Part shown: one piece after another, positions 33,868 through 43,467 of the stretch
Position numbering within the stretch: position 1 is the stretch's first letter
How the letters are laid out: the number at the start of each line of letters is the position of its first letter
Assembly: GCA_947446575.1 (NCBI GenBank)
Contig: CANFHC010000001.1
Coordinates: 1-64,000 of the forward strand
Origin: Bacteriovoracaceae bacterium
GTDB taxonomy: Bacteria; Bdellovibrionota; Bacteriovoracia; Bacteriovoracales; Bacteriovoracaceae
Reading direction: 5' to 3'
Length of the DNA: 64,000 nucleotides
Made by a program: the position numbers and the translations under genes
Notes under the pieces: model-generated
The model's input: only the letters and a program-made list of their open reading frames with translations
Database searches by the model: none
What the model was told of the DNA's origin: nothing

Positions 33868-36800
33868 GTGACAAATGTTCACAATACCGAAGTAAATGAA
33901 TCAGAAACTACCTCGTTTTCGTTTGTCAAAAGCGAACACAAAATTTTAGAATTTTGGAAGAAAGAGAATATTTTTCAAAAAACTCTAGAAAATACTAAAG
34001 GCAAAAAGCCATATATTTTTTATGACGGGCCTCCGTTTGCGACAGGTCTTCCTCACCATGGTCACCTACTTGCCTCAACCCTAAAAGATATCGTTCCAAG
34101 ATACTTCACGATGAAAGGTCGTTACGTAGAAAGACGTTTTGGTTGGGACTGCCACGGTCTTCCAATTGAAAATGAGATCGATAAAAAATTAGGAATGTCT
34201 GCTCAAGATGCTGTTAAAGAATTTGGCGTCAAAGGCTACAACGACCAATGCCGTGCCATCGTTCAACGTTACACTAGTGAATGGGAAAAAACGATTACCA
34301 GAATCGGCCGTTGGGTTGATTTCAAAAATGATTACAAAACAATGGATCCGGAATTCATGGAGTCAGTTTGGTGGGTCATCAGCGAGCTGTGGAGAAAAGA
34401 TTATATTTATCAAGGAACGAAAGTTGTTCCTTTTTCAACTGCGCTTGGGACTGTTCTTTCCAACTTTGAAGCCACTTCAAACTACCAGGACGTACAAGAT
34501 CCAGCAGTGACAGTTCTCTTCAAAGTAAAAGATCAAGATTATTATATCGCTGCATGGACGACAACTCCATGGACACTTCCATCAAACCTCGCTCTATGTA
34601 TGGGGCCGGAAATCGAATACGTTAAAATTAAGGATGTTGATAAAGATATCAAGTTCATCATCGCAAAAGACAGAGTTGAAGCTTATTCAAAAAAAAGAAA
34701 TTTTGAAGTTTTATCAACGCACACTGGTGCTGACTTTAAAGGCACTCGTTATGAACCACTTTTTTCTTATTTCAAAAAAGACGCTGACGTTGGAGCATTC
34801 GTTGTCTTAAACGATAGTTATGTTACAACCACAGATGGTACTGGTATAGTTCATATCGCTCCTGCTTTTGGAGAAGATGATAATAGAATTATGAAAGATT
34901 CTGGCATTCCTGCGATTGAATGCCCAGTAGATGATGCTGGAAAATTTACGAGTGAAGTTTCTGACTTCGCAGGCATTCATGTAAAGACAGCAGATAAAGA
35001 CATCATTAAAAAACTAAAAGACGAAGGTCATCTTTATGATCAGGGTGTTCTCGTTCATAGTTACCCATTTTGCCCTCGTACGAATACTCCTTTGATCTAT
35101 AAATCAATTCCATCTTGGTATGTGAATGTTGAAAAAATCAAAGACCGTTTATTAAAATCAAACTCTCAAATCAACTGGACTCCAGCGCATATCCAAGAAG
35201 GCCGTTTTGGAAAATGGCTTGAAGGCGCGCGCGATTGGGCAATCTCTAGAAACAGAATCTGGGGTACACCGATTCCTATTTGGATCAACGACAAAACAGA
35301 TAACAGAATTTGTATTGGTTCAATTGAAGAGCTATATAAATACTCTGGTACAAAAGTCACTGACCTTCATAAGGAAAGTGTAGATGATTTAACTTTTCAA
35401 ATAACTGGCGAAGAAGGCACTTACAGAAGAATTCCAGAAGTACTAGATTGCTGGTTTGAATCTGGTTCAATGCCGTACGCTCAACTACATTACCCATTCG
35501 AAAATAAGGCCATGTTTGAGCAAGGCTACCCTGCTGAGTTTATCGCTGAAGGTCTCGATCAGACTCGCGGATGGTTTTATACTCTGACTGTTTTATCAAC
35601 TGCACTTTTTGATAAGCCCGCTTTTAAAAACGTTATCGTTAACGGTCTCGTTATGGCCGAAGATGGTAAAAAAATGTCAAAGAGTTTAAAAAACTACACT
35701 CCACCAGATGATCTCATGGAAACGTTCGGTGCAGATGCTTTGAGACTTTATTTAATCAACTCTGGATTAGTTAAAGGTGAAGAGCAGCGTTTCGTCGATA
35801 GTGGTGTAAAAGATATGGTAAGAAAAGTTCTTCTTCCATGGCAGAACTCATTTAAGTTTTTTCAAACTTATGCTGAAGTAGACGGCTGGTCCCCAGTTAA
35901 AAACTTTAAAACTTCTGATAATATCGTAGACCGTTGGCTGCTTTCAAATCTTCAAACATTAAAGAAAAATATCGCTAATGAAATGGAAGTCTACCACCTA
36001 TACAATGTTGTACCAGCACTCTTTACTTTCATAGAAGATTTAACGAATTGGTATATCAGATTAAACCGTGCTCGTTTTTGGGGTGATGGCTTAACAGATG
36101 ATAAATGTGCTGCATACTCGACTCTCTACACTGCTCTAAGAGAGCTCACAATTTCAATGGCACCATTCTCACCATTTTTCTCTGAATACGTTTTTCAAGA
36201 GCTAAGAAAAATGAATCCAGCTGAACCAGAATCAGTGCATCTTTGTGATTATCCACTTCCAAATGAATTCCTAATCAACAGCGATTTGGAAGTTGCCGTT
36301 GGAAGAATGCAACAAATTATTCTGCTTGGAAGACAAAAAAGAAATCAAGTATCTATAAAAGTTAAAACTCCACTTAAGAGATTAACGATTATCCATAAAG
36401 ACGAAAAACTTTTAGCAGAAATTAAAAAACTCTCTGACTATATTCAAGCAGAACTCAATATTAAAAATATTGAATTCGATACAGCTGAAGATAAATATAT
36501 CACTCTCTATGCCAAACCAAATCTTCCACTTCTTGGAAAAAAGCTTGGAAAAGACATGGGGAAATATAAAGCTCTCATTGAAAAACTAGAAGCAAAAGAG
36601 CTGACTGAACTTGAAACAGCTGGCTCCCTTACTCTTGATGGAATTGTCTTTTCCCCAGAGGAAATTTTAATCTTTAGAGAAGCAAAGGCCGGAGCTGAAT
36701 CAATGAGTAATCGTTTTATCTCAATTGATATTGACACTAAACCAGATCAAGATCTTTTAGATGAAGGTGTTGCTCGTGAGATGGTCAGCTTTATTCAAAA

Positions 36801-37011
36801 GTCTCGAAAAGATTTAAATTTCAATGTAAGTGACCGCATAAGTATTACATTTTGCGCGAGTGATAATCTGGCCAGTATTGCGACTAAATTTAAAGATTAT
36901 ATTACGGGAGAGACTCTTGCTGTAGCCATAGTGCAAACGAGTGCTAAACAAGAACTAGAACTCTCTCTAGATGAAGACGGCAAATTTTCAATAAGCCTTA
37001 AAAAAGCATAA
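33868..37011 (+). CDS. ileS: isoleucyl-tRNA synthetase, eukaryotic-type
   Basis: 1047 residues from GTG at 33868, preferred over ATG at 33826 because GGAG lies six bases before the GTG. YDGPPFATGLPHHGHLLAST contains the HIGH-type motif (HHGH, residues 63-66), an editing domain follows with WTTTPWTLPSN, and GKKMSKSLKNYTPP is the KMSKS loop near residue 603. FDGPPFATGLPHYGH-like sequence, the long anticodon-binding C-terminus and the absence of the CxxC zinc tail mark the type 2 (eukaryote-like) IleRS, which is typically less sensitive to mupirocin. The drug statement is family knowledge, not shown here. Confidence 0.97.
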   Translation: MTNVHNTEVNESETTSFSFVKSEHKILEFWKKENIFQKTLENTKGKKPYIFYDGPPFATGLPHHGHLLASTLKDIVPRYFTMKGRYVERRFGWDCHGLPIENEIDKKLGMSAQDAVKEFGVKGYNDQCRAIVQRYTSEWEKTITRIGRWVDFKNDYKTMDPEFMESVWWVISELWRKDYIYQGTKVVPFSTALGTVLSNFEATSNYQDVQDPAVTVLFKVKDQDYYIAAWTTTPWTLPSNLALCMGPEIEYVKIKDVDKDIKFIIAKDRVEAYSKKRNFEVLSTHTGADFKGTRYEPLFSYFKKDADVGAFVVLNDSYVTTTDGTGIVHIAPAFGEDDNRIMKDSGIPAIECPVDDAGKFTSEVSDFAGIHVKTADKDIIKKLKDEGHLYDQGVLVHSYPFCPRTNTPLIYKSIPSWYVNVEKIKDRLLKSNSQINWTPAHIQEGRFGKWLEGARDWAISRNRIWGTPIPIWINDKTDNRICIGSIEELYKYSGTKVTDLHKESVDDLTFQITGEEGTYRRIPEVLDCWFESGSMPYAQLHYPFENKAMFEQGYPAEFIAEGLDQTRGWFYTLTVLSTALFDKPAFKNVIVNGLVMAEDGKKMSKSLKNYTPPDDLMETFGADALRLYLINSGLVKGEEQRFVDSGVKDMVRKVLLPWQNSFKFFQTYAEVDGWSPVKNFKTSDNIVDRWLLSNLQTLKKNIANEMEVYHLYNVVPALFTFIEDLTNWYIRLNRARFWGDGLTDDKCAAYSTLYTALRELTISMAPFSPFFSEYVFQELRKMNPAEPESVHLCDYPLPNEFLINSDLEVAVGRMQQIILLGRQKRNQVSIKVKTPLKRLTIIHKDEKLLAEIKKLSDYIQAELNIKNIEFDTAEDKYITLYAKPNLPLLGKKLGKDMGKYKALIEKLEAKELTELETAGSLTLDGIVFSPEEILIFREAKAGAESMSNRFISIDIDTKPDQDLLDEGVAREMVSFIQKSRKDLNFNVSDRISITFCASDNLASIATKFKDYITGETLAVAIVQTSAKQELELSLDEDGKFSISLKKA

Positions 37012-37013
37012 AA

Positions 37014-37038
37014 AAAAGGCCCGCTTAAAGCGGGCCTT
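37014..37038. terminator. bidirectional terminator between ileS and 37064-37516
   Basis: AAGGCCCGC (37016-37024) pairs with GCGGGCCTT (37030-37038) over TTAAA. The A-run on its left gives a strong T tail for the minus-strand gene; on the plus strand the tail is TATATTT. It separates two convergent genes. Confidence 0.88.
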
Positions 37039-37063
37039 ATATTTAAAAAAGACTTTTTTAAAC

Positions 37064-37516
37064 TTAAAGATCAACAATACATTCAGCAATTTCAGTATTT
37101 GCTTCAGTATTCACTACTACGGAATAAGAAACGACAACGTATTGCTTCTTATCTCCTGTACTCACAGTTCTTATAATACTTTCTACATAGCTCATATCAT
37201 CTGATCCAATTAGATTGCGATCTGTGAGAACGAATTCTCTTTTGCAATTACGATCTTCTTTATTGCAATAAGATGAACGATATAGAGAATCTTCTTCAAT
37301 TAATTTTGTTAAATCAGAGTTCCCGACAACAACTCGTATTTGAATATCTTTTTTAGGATAATTTACTTCGGCTACAGATACAGTACATGCTGTACCTTGA
37401 TCGTTTACGCCTGAATAATAACCAATTGGAAGATATGAAGTAAATTTATCAACAGCGTTTGAAGCATAAGAGCTTACGCTTGCAAATGTTAAGGCTAAAA
37501 CCAAAAGAAATTTCAT
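37064..37516 (-). CDS. secreted orphan protein with four to five cysteines
   Basis: 150 residues: signal peptide KFLLVLALTFASVSSYA, then a beta-rich mature domain with CTVSVAE, SSYCNKEDRNCKREF and a final CIVDL. The cysteine spacing suggests disulfides. AGGGGGTTCC precedes ATG. No family recognised. Confidence 0.75.
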   Translation of the reverse strand: MKFLLVLALTFASVSSYASNAVDKFTSYLPIGYYSGVNDQGTACTVSVAEVNYPKKDIQIRVVVGNSDLTKLIEEDSLYRSSYCNKEDRNCKREFVLTDRNLIGSDDMSYVESIIRTVSTGDKKQYVVVSYSVVVNTEANTEIAECIVDL

Positions 37517-37586
37517 AGGAACCCCCTAAAAATAGATGCCCTACCCTATCAAGAGGCGGCGCTCCATGTAAAGGGGATGACACTTA

Positions 37587-37985
37587 TTACAGGCTCAAAA
37601 ACTTAAGGTCTTCCTTACTCGAAATCACCAGAATCTTTTTAACATTGTGATTTTTTAAGACTTCACGAACCTCTTGCTCTAATGATGGATCTGTAATGAG
37701 AATGATAGACTCAAGATTGCCTTTAATTGGGATTACTACGTCTTTTAAAAAAGACTTTGAAAGCTCTCTTAATTCTAGTAACCCTTGATTAATTACCTTT
37801 GAAGGGCGATACCCTTCCCCCATTAACGTTTTCACTAATTTTAACTTTTCGACGTCCACATCGCTATAAACTCTCTCGCCCTTTTCATCGCGAAGAGGTC
37901 TCGGAAATGAATAACGACGCTCCCACATACGAAGGAGGTACTTACTAATTCCAGTTTCTTTTTCAACAACATTGATCGGGAACAT
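37587..37985 (-). CDS. truncated LitR/CarH-type MerR regulator
   Basis: 132 residues. The first 75 match the MerR-type helix-turn-helix of the LitR/CarH family: INVVEKETGISKYLLRMWERRYSFPRP, then RVYSDVDVEKLKLVKTLMGEGYRPSKV. Full-length LitR/CarH proteins are about 300 residues and carry an adenosylcobalamin-binding light-sensing domain. Here only about 57 residues follow the HTH and no ExxDxH cobalamin motif is seen, so light sensing is probably lost. The adjacent remnants of an FAD oxidoreductase and a cyclopropane synthase are usual members of LitR loci. Confidence 0.8.
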   Translation of the reverse strand: MFPINVVEKETGISKYLLRMWERRYSFPRPLRDEKGERVYSDVDVEKLKLVKTLMGEGYRPSKVINQGLLELRELSKSFLKDVVIPIKGNLESIILITDPSLEQEVREVLKNHNVKKILVISSKEDLKFLSL

Positions 37986-38009
37986 TTTTTACCACCATTT
38001 TAAAAGTAA

Positions 38010-38226
38010 TTATGCTTTTACATTTTTCTCAAATAACACTTGAACGACATCGATTTTTGTATTAAAAATTCCATTCCAGCGCTTAAGTGTTTCTGCATAA
38101 TCCAAACCAAATTCTAAATAATCAACAATGGAGAAATTGTTTTTTTCAGCGTGGTATTGAATCATTATTTAAGAGCCAAGCAGCACTTAGACCAGAAATA
38201 CCAGAGCCAATTATTGCAATTTTCAT
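38010..38226 (-). pseudogene. fused stump: FAD oxidoreductase start + cyclopropane synthase end
   Basis: ATG at 38226, with AGAGGATA upstream, opens MKIAIIGSGISGLSAAWLLNN, the FAD-binding GxGxxG start of an amine-oxidase-like protein, then hits a stop. In the next frame, from about 38150, YHAEKNNFSIVDYLEFG, LDYAETLKRWNGIF and DVVQVLFEKNVKA match the C-terminal region of cyclopropane-fatty-acyl-phospholipid synthase. In intact LitR clusters these two genes are neighbours with DUF1365 between them. A deletion of the oxidoreductase body, the middle gene and the synthase N-terminus explains the fusion. Neither protein can be functional. Confidence 0.8.
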
Positions 38227-38348
38227 TCTTTATCCTCTATAATTTTATATCACTCGATAACAACAGAACGACTAAGACAGTGCCTTGACGTTTTCAGCGT
38301 CTAAGGGCCGTCCATCACCAAAAGGAAAAAATTCTCTTATAATAAATT

Positions 38349-39794
38349 ATGGATTTAGAATACTTAGTTATAGGCGCAGGCATGGCAGGCTTGAGCTTTA
38401 CAGCATTATTAGAAAAAAAATTACTGGGGACCAATTCCAAAATTGCGCTCCTTGAGGCCCACTCAATAGTTGGTGGCTGTGCTTCTTATTTTGAGCGCGA
38501 TGGATTTCTTTTTGATGCTGGTGCTACAACACTCTCCGGTCTCTCCCCCAACCAGCCACTAGATAGACTCATTAAAGAACTCGATTTAAAATTAAATTTA
38601 ATTAAAATTGATCCAGGAATTACTTTTGTTTTTCCCCAAAAAAAAGTTCAGCGATTTTCGGACAATCAAAAATGGATAGAAGAATTAAATATTAAATTTC
38701 CCAATATATCACATAACAAAATCTGGGAAATCATAGCACAAATCAATCTGTTGGGATGGAACCTTTCTAGCGATGTCAAATCTCTTCCCTTGAGATCATT
38801 TAAGGATTCTCTATCTCTAATGCATTTCAAAAATATAAAACATATTAAAAAAATTCCCTTGCTGTTTAGAAGTGTTGAATCTCATTTGCGACTGCAAGAC
38901 ATATTGGATAGTGAATACCAGGCACTCTTTAATGAGTTACTTTTTATCACTTCTCAAAATGATATTCATGAAACCCCAATGCTCGTTGGAGCTATGGGAT
39001 TGTCTTACCCCTCTGATACTTATTATGCCATTGGCGGAATGAAAGCCTTTTGTGATGCTTTAAAAGAAAAATGTTCTCGTATTTTATTACGCCATAAAGT
39101 TTTAGAAATAAAAAAAATTACTGGCGGATTTTTGGTAAAAACCAATAAGGGCGATTTTACGACAAAAAAAATAATCTCAACTCTTCCTAGTTGGAATAAC
39201 GAATTGTTAATGAATAAAAGTTCCGTTGAAAAAAAGAAAAATGAAATAGCTGCATGCTGGAGTGCTTTTACTCTTTATTTCACTATTCCCAAAAATAACA
39301 ACAGAGAAGGATTGTATTTCCAAGTTCACTGCCCTCCTATCCCCATTTGCAAGACAAAATCTTTTTTTGTTTCTTTATCCCATCCAAATGACCCACGAAG
39401 TTCAAACGAAAGACAAACTGTAACAATTTCATGTCACACAAAACCAGATTTATTTTTAAATTTAAAGGCTGACGAATACAAACATAAAAAACAAGAGATA
39501 GAAAATTTCATTTTAGATTATTTTTGCAAAAATTTTGAATTAGATATTAATCAACTTGCGAATATCCACTCGGGAAGTCCAAAAACTTTTATCCGCTACA
39601 CAAATCGATTAAATGGCTTGGTTGGAGGAATCCCACACTCTATTCTTAGAAATCCTTTCTCATATGTCATTGAACATTCACTAGGAAAAGATTTTTATCA
39701 AATCGGTGATACTCAATTTCCAGGACAAGGAATTGCAGCCGTGGTTCTTGGAGCACAAAACTTAATCGAGCATCTTGTTTCGGAATATCCTTAA
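38349..39794 (+). CDS. carotenoid desaturase/isomerase-like FAD oxidoreductase
   Basis: 481 residues. LVIGAGMAGLSFTALLEKK with the later KIALLEAH is the FAD-binding Rossmann motif, VGGCASYFERDGFLFDAGATTLSG is the phytoene desaturase-type second signature, and GDTQFPGQGIAAVVLGA near the C-terminus is the matching terminal motif. CrtI, CrtISO and related enzymes dehydrogenate or isomerise carotenoids. No other crt genes are in the window. TATAAT (38338-38343) ends five bases before ATG, with no ribosome site, as in a leaderless gene. Confidence 0.85.
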   Translation: MDLEYLVIGAGMAGLSFTALLEKKLLGTNSKIALLEAHSIVGGCASYFERDGFLFDAGATTLSGLSPNQPLDRLIKELDLKLNLIKIDPGITFVFPQKKVQRFSDNQKWIEELNIKFPNISHNKIWEIIAQINLLGWNLSSDVKSLPLRSFKDSLSLMHFKNIKHIKKIPLLFRSVESHLRLQDILDSEYQALFNELLFITSQNDIHETPMLVGAMGLSYPSDTYYAIGGMKAFCDALKEKCSRILLRHKVLEIKKITGGFLVKTNKGDFTTKKIISTLPSWNNELLMNKSSVEKKKNEIAACWSAFTLYFTIPKNNNREGLYFQVHCPPIPICKTKSFFVSLSHPNDPRSSNERQTVTISCHTKPDLFLNLKADEYKHKKQEIENFILDYFCKNFELDINQLANIHSGSPKTFIRYTNRLNGLVGGIPHSILRNPFSYVIEHSLGKDFYQIGDTQFPGQGIAAVVLGAQNLIEHLVSEYP

Positions 39795-39862
39795 AATTAA
39801 AAATACTCTCACTTGTTCGAACTAAATTAATTTAAGCCATATCTAGTTCTGCACACCATTGT

Positions 39863-41458
39863 TTAATATTCTTGCGGGAAAATTTCGTATTGTTCGATAT
39901 GGTAATTATTTTCAGATCGAATCTGAATTGATTTACCATGGGCCTCTTCTAGCGTTTCAATAAGATCAAAATCTTCACTCGTGAGCGTTGCAGTTACTTC
40001 AGGGTGAGCGTAAATAAAAACTTTCGTCCCTTTTGCTTTTGCAAGAATCTTATTGAGTTCGCGTATAAGTTCATAACAGACAGTCAGAGTTGATTTCACT
40101 CGACCAGTTCCTTCACAATAAGGACACGGCTCACACATAATGCGAGATAAAGTGTCGCGCGTACGTTTTCTGGTCATTTCAACTAAACCTAAACCAGAAA
40201 TTGGAAGAACATTGGTTTTTGCTCTATCTTTTTTCAACGCTTCTAATAAAGCATTATAAACAGTAATGCGGTTTTCTTCTTTTTCCATATCGATAAAATC
40301 GATAATAATAATCCCACCACAATTTCTTAGACGAAGTTGGTAGGCAATTTCTTTAACTGCTTCTAAATTTGTTTTTAGAATTGTCTCTTCGAAAGTTTTT
40401 CTACCAATATATTTACCAGTATTAACATCGACAGAAACTAAAGCTTCAGTTTGATCAATATTTAATGAGCCACCAGACTTTAAAAAGACTTTATTATCTA
40501 TGGCGCGCTCAACTTCTAAGTCAATTCCAAATTTTTCAAAAATAGCAACAGAATCATCACCGTAAAATTTAAATTTTCCTTTCATTGTAGGAAGAAATTT
40601 TTGGACAAATTTTTCAGCTTCTTTTAAATTTTCTTTTGAATCTAAAATGATCTCATCAACATCTTCATCAGTAATATCGCGAAGAACTCTGTGAATGAAA
40701 CTTAAATCTTGGTGGATAACATAAGGAGCTTTTCCTGTGAGAGATCCTTTTTGAACATCTTTCCAGATCTTCACTAGCATATTGTAGTCAAACTTTAATG
40801 TTTTATATGACTGTCCTTCAGCAACAGTTCTAGCAATAACACCTGTTCCATCTGGGCGAATTGTTTCTAAAATTTCTTTTAAACGTTCACGCTCTTTCTC
40901 ACTTTCAATTCTGCGCGAAACCCCCGTGTGTTCAATGAAAGGCATGAACACAATATGTCTTCCAGCGAAAGTAATATGTCTTGTGACCCTCGGCCCTTTC
41001 GTAGAAATTGGTTCTTTTGCCACCTGAACTAATATCTCATCACCTTCTTTTAAAAAAGATTCGATACTAATGTCTGGTCTAAAGCGCATGTTCACAGCTT
41101 CTGACAATGTTGAGAGTTCATCTGGAATGACTTCTCCCATTCTTTGGCTTTCTGCTAGTGAACGACGGCTTTTTTCGGCCATGTCTCGCTGCTCTTCAAT
41201 AGTTGGAATATAAGCATCGTCCACGTAAAGAAACGCTGCTTTTTCATATCCAATATCTACGAAAGCAGATTGCATCCCAGGAAGAACGCGTACGACTTTT
41301 CCTTTATAGATATCTCCTACAAAAGGAAAATCTACTTTAGTTTCTTCAGGTTTGTGATCGTGAGAGCGCTCCATGAGAAAGTCGAGTATTTCGCCATTCT
41401 CTATAAGCGCCGCCCGACACTCATTGAGCGTCTGGTTGATAATTAATTGTTTAGCCAT
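39863..41458 (-). CDS. rng: ribonuclease G/E
   Basis: 531 residues. An S1 domain (VGDIYKGKVVRVLPGMQSAFVDIGYEKAAFLYVDD) at about 45-125 is followed by the catalytic core: VSVDVNTGKYIGRK and GGIIIIDFIDMEKEENR carry the metal-binding aspartates, and CEPCPYCEGTGRV is the zinc-link CxxC. The length and lack of a C-terminal degradosome scaffold fit RNase G, which matures 16S rRNA and degrades mRNA. It is monocistronic. Confidence 0.95.
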   Translation of the reverse strand: MAKQLIINQTLNECRAALIENGEILDFLMERSHDHKPEETKVDFPFVGDIYKGKVVRVLPGMQSAFVDIGYEKAAFLYVDDAYIPTIEEQRDMAEKSRRSLAESQRMGEVIPDELSTLSEAVNMRFRPDISIESFLKEGDEILVQVAKEPISTKGPRVTRHITFAGRHIVFMPFIEHTGVSRRIESEKERERLKEILETIRPDGTGVIARTVAEGQSYKTLKFDYNMLVKIWKDVQKGSLTGKAPYVIHQDLSFIHRVLRDITDEDVDEIILDSKENLKEAEKFVQKFLPTMKGKFKFYGDDSVAIFEKFGIDLEVERAIDNKVFLKSGGSLNIDQTEALVSVDVNTGKYIGRKTFEETILKTNLEAVKEIAYQLRLRNCGGIIIIDFIDMEKEENRITVYNALLEALKKDRAKTNVLPISGLGLVEMTRKRTRDTLSRIMCEPCPYCEGTGRVKSTLTVCYELIRELNKILAKAKGTKVFIYAHPEVTATLTSEDFDLIETLEEAHGKSIQIRSENNYHIEQYEIFPQEY

Positions 41459-41575
41459 AATAATCCTTTAAAGTGTAATCACTTCAGAGTTTATCAAAGC
41501 TTAATCAAGACGTAAAAATAGTATTGAAATGGCGCTACTTGCCTTAATAGTGGAGCGATACAGTTCAGTATTGAC

Positions 41576-42031
41576 TTAAAAACTGAAATTATAGCCAAGG
41601 CTCGGTTGTTTAAAATAGTCTTGAGCAATTTTGACGTTCGTGAAATCGTGGCGAGAAAGTGTCACAAATTTATCTGAATTAAGTGGAACTTCAATTTTTG
41701 CTTGAGTCATAGTTGAAGTAGAGCGGGCTGCGGCCCCCATAATAACTACTCCAACACCAATAATTATCCCTACTGCCCCACCGATAGAAACGTTTTTCCA
41801 ATGATCAGAAGGTGTTTGTACAAAAGATAAAGTAGAAAGACCTAAAACAGCTCCGACAGCCCCTGAGGTCAATACGATTGAAAAATCTCTAATTGAGTCA
41901 TCCATAAGAGTCGCACTTTCATCTGCCGAAGATGTTCCTCCACCTGCAGCAAAAGCAGGACCAGAAATCGAAAGTGCCAGAGATAAAATAAAAAACGAAA
42001 AATATTTTTTAAGGCCCATCATTTTGCTCAA
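41576..42031 (-). CDS. secreted/membrane protein with glycine-rich helices
   Basis: 151 residues: a signal peptide (YFSFFILSLALSISGPAFA, before AGGG), a linker, and two Gly/Ala-rich hydrophobic segments (TSGAVGAVLGLSTLSFV and GGAVGIIIGVGVVIMGAAA) like glycine-zipper helices. The C-terminus is polar. No family recognised. It is divergent from deoA, with about 85 bases between starts. Confidence 0.65.
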   Translation of the reverse strand: MSKMMGLKKYFSFFILSLALSISGPAFAAGGGTSSADESATLMDDSIRDFSIVLTSGAVGAVLGLSTLSFVQTPSDHWKNVSIGGAVGIIIGVGVVIMGAAARSTSTMTQAKIEVPLNSDKFVTLSRHDFTNVKIAQDYFKQPSLGYNFSF

Positions 42032-42115
42032 TCTCGCGTTAATTTGATTTTTGAATATCTTTTGAATACACTGACTCTCTTATATAATTCTCAGCTAATA
42101 AAAAGAGCCTTATTC

Positions 42116-43465
42116 ATGAAAAATACTTTCTCTGCATATAGTATTATACAAAAGAAACGAGATAAAGAAAAACTTACGAAAGAAGAAATCACCTGGTTCA
42201 TTGAAGGATTAACAAAAGGTGAAATCGCTGATTATCAAATGAGTGCTCTCCTCATGGCAATTTATCTCAATGGCTTTGATAAAGATGAAACCGTTGCATT
42301 GACCGATGCCATGCTTTACTCAGGTAAAGTTCTCAACTTTCCAGAACAATATTTTATCGACAAACATTCTACTGGTGGCGTTGGCGATAAAGCGTCTTTC
42401 ATCCTTGCTCCTATTGCCGCAGCATGCGGAGTCAAAGTTCCAATGATCGCGGGTCGAGGCCTTGGTCACACAGGTGGAACAGTCGATAAAATTGAAGCGA
42501 TCAAAGGATTTAAAACAGATATTACACTAGCTGAATTTGAATCTCTCCTTCATGAACGTGGATTAGTTTTAATTGGGCAAACAAGTGAGATCGCACCTGC
42601 TGATAAAAAAATCTATGCGCTTCGAGATGTAACTGCAACGATAGAATCAATTCCTTTAATTACTGCTTCTATTATGAGTAAAAAATTAGCAGAAGGAGCT
42701 AAAGGAATTGTCATGGATATTAAAACCGGCAACGGTGCATTCATGGCCAAACTAAGTGACGCGAAAAAATTAGCAGAAAGCATTCGTCAGACAGGTTTGC
42801 GTTTCAATAAAAACATGATGACGATGATTACTGATATGTCTGAGCCATTAGGAAGTGCGATTGGTAATTCACTGGAAATTATCGAGAGCATTGAGACCTT
42901 AAAAAATAAAGGTCCTGCTGATTTAACAGAACTTTCTTTAGCGCTTGCTGGAGGAATGATTTATTTAGCAGGTCTTAGTAAGACTCATAAAGATGGAATT
43001 GCAAAAGCAAAAGCTGCTTTGGACTCAGGAGCTGCTTTAGAAAAATTCCGCGAGCTCATCATTCATCAAGGTGGAGACGCAAGAGTTATTGATGACTACT
43101 CTCTTCTTCCTCATACAACTTCAACTTACAAAATTCTTGCAACTAAAAATGGTTTCTTAACAAAAATGGATTGCAAATCCCTAGGTATGCACTGCGTACA
43201 ATTAGGAGGAGGAAGACAAAAAACGACTGACGCCATTGACTTCGCCGTGGGCCTAATGATGGAAAAAAAGATTGGAGATAAGATAAAAAAAGGTGAAGCA
43301 CTCGTTACTATTCATTGCCATGCCAATCAAATGAAACTTGCCGCTGAATTAGGAGTAATGATTGCGAAAAAAGATATCACTATCACTGCAACCAAACCTC
43401 GCGCGAAAAAGAAATTAATTATTGAAGTGCAGACTAAATTTGCACCAAAAAAAAATAAGAGATAA
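42116..43465 (+). CDS. deoA: thymidine/pyrimidine-nucleoside phosphorylase
   Basis: 449 residues from ATG at 42116 (MKNTFSAYSII), chosen over 42044 because AAAAAGAG lies upstream and the extra N-terminus is unlike the family. KHSTGGVGDKASFILAPIAA, the signature GRGLGHTGGTVDKIEAI and the C-terminal barrel-sandwich domain are intact. The enzyme splits thymidine (and often uridine) with phosphate, releasing the base and (deoxy)ribose 1-phosphate. First gene of a deoA-punA-cdd salvage operon. Confidence 0.95.
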   Translation: MKNTFSAYSIIQKKRDKEKLTKEEITWFIEGLTKGEIADYQMSALLMAIYLNGFDKDETVALTDAMLYSGKVLNFPEQYFIDKHSTGGVGDKASFILAPIAAACGVKVPMIAGRGLGHTGGTVDKIEAIKGFKTDITLAEFESLLHERGLVLIGQTSEIAPADKKIYALRDVTATIESIPLITASIMSKKLAEGAKGIVMDIKTGNGAFMAKLSDAKKLAESIRQTGLRFNKNMMTMITDMSEPLGSAIGNSLEIIESIETLKNKGPADLTELSLALAGGMIYLAGLSKTHKDGIAKAKAALDSGAALEKFRELIIHQGGDARVIDDYSLLPHTTSTYKILATKNGFLTKMDCKSLGMHCVQLGGGRQKTTDAIDFAVGLMMEKKIGDKIKKGEALVTIHCHANQMKLAAELGVMIAKKDITITATKPRAKKKLIIEVQTKFAPKKNKR

Positions 43466-43467
43466 TC

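Noticed and set aside
34208-34510. 100-codon ORF inside ileS in another frame
   Set aside because: Shadow of the well-supported ileS frame with no ribosome site or domain.
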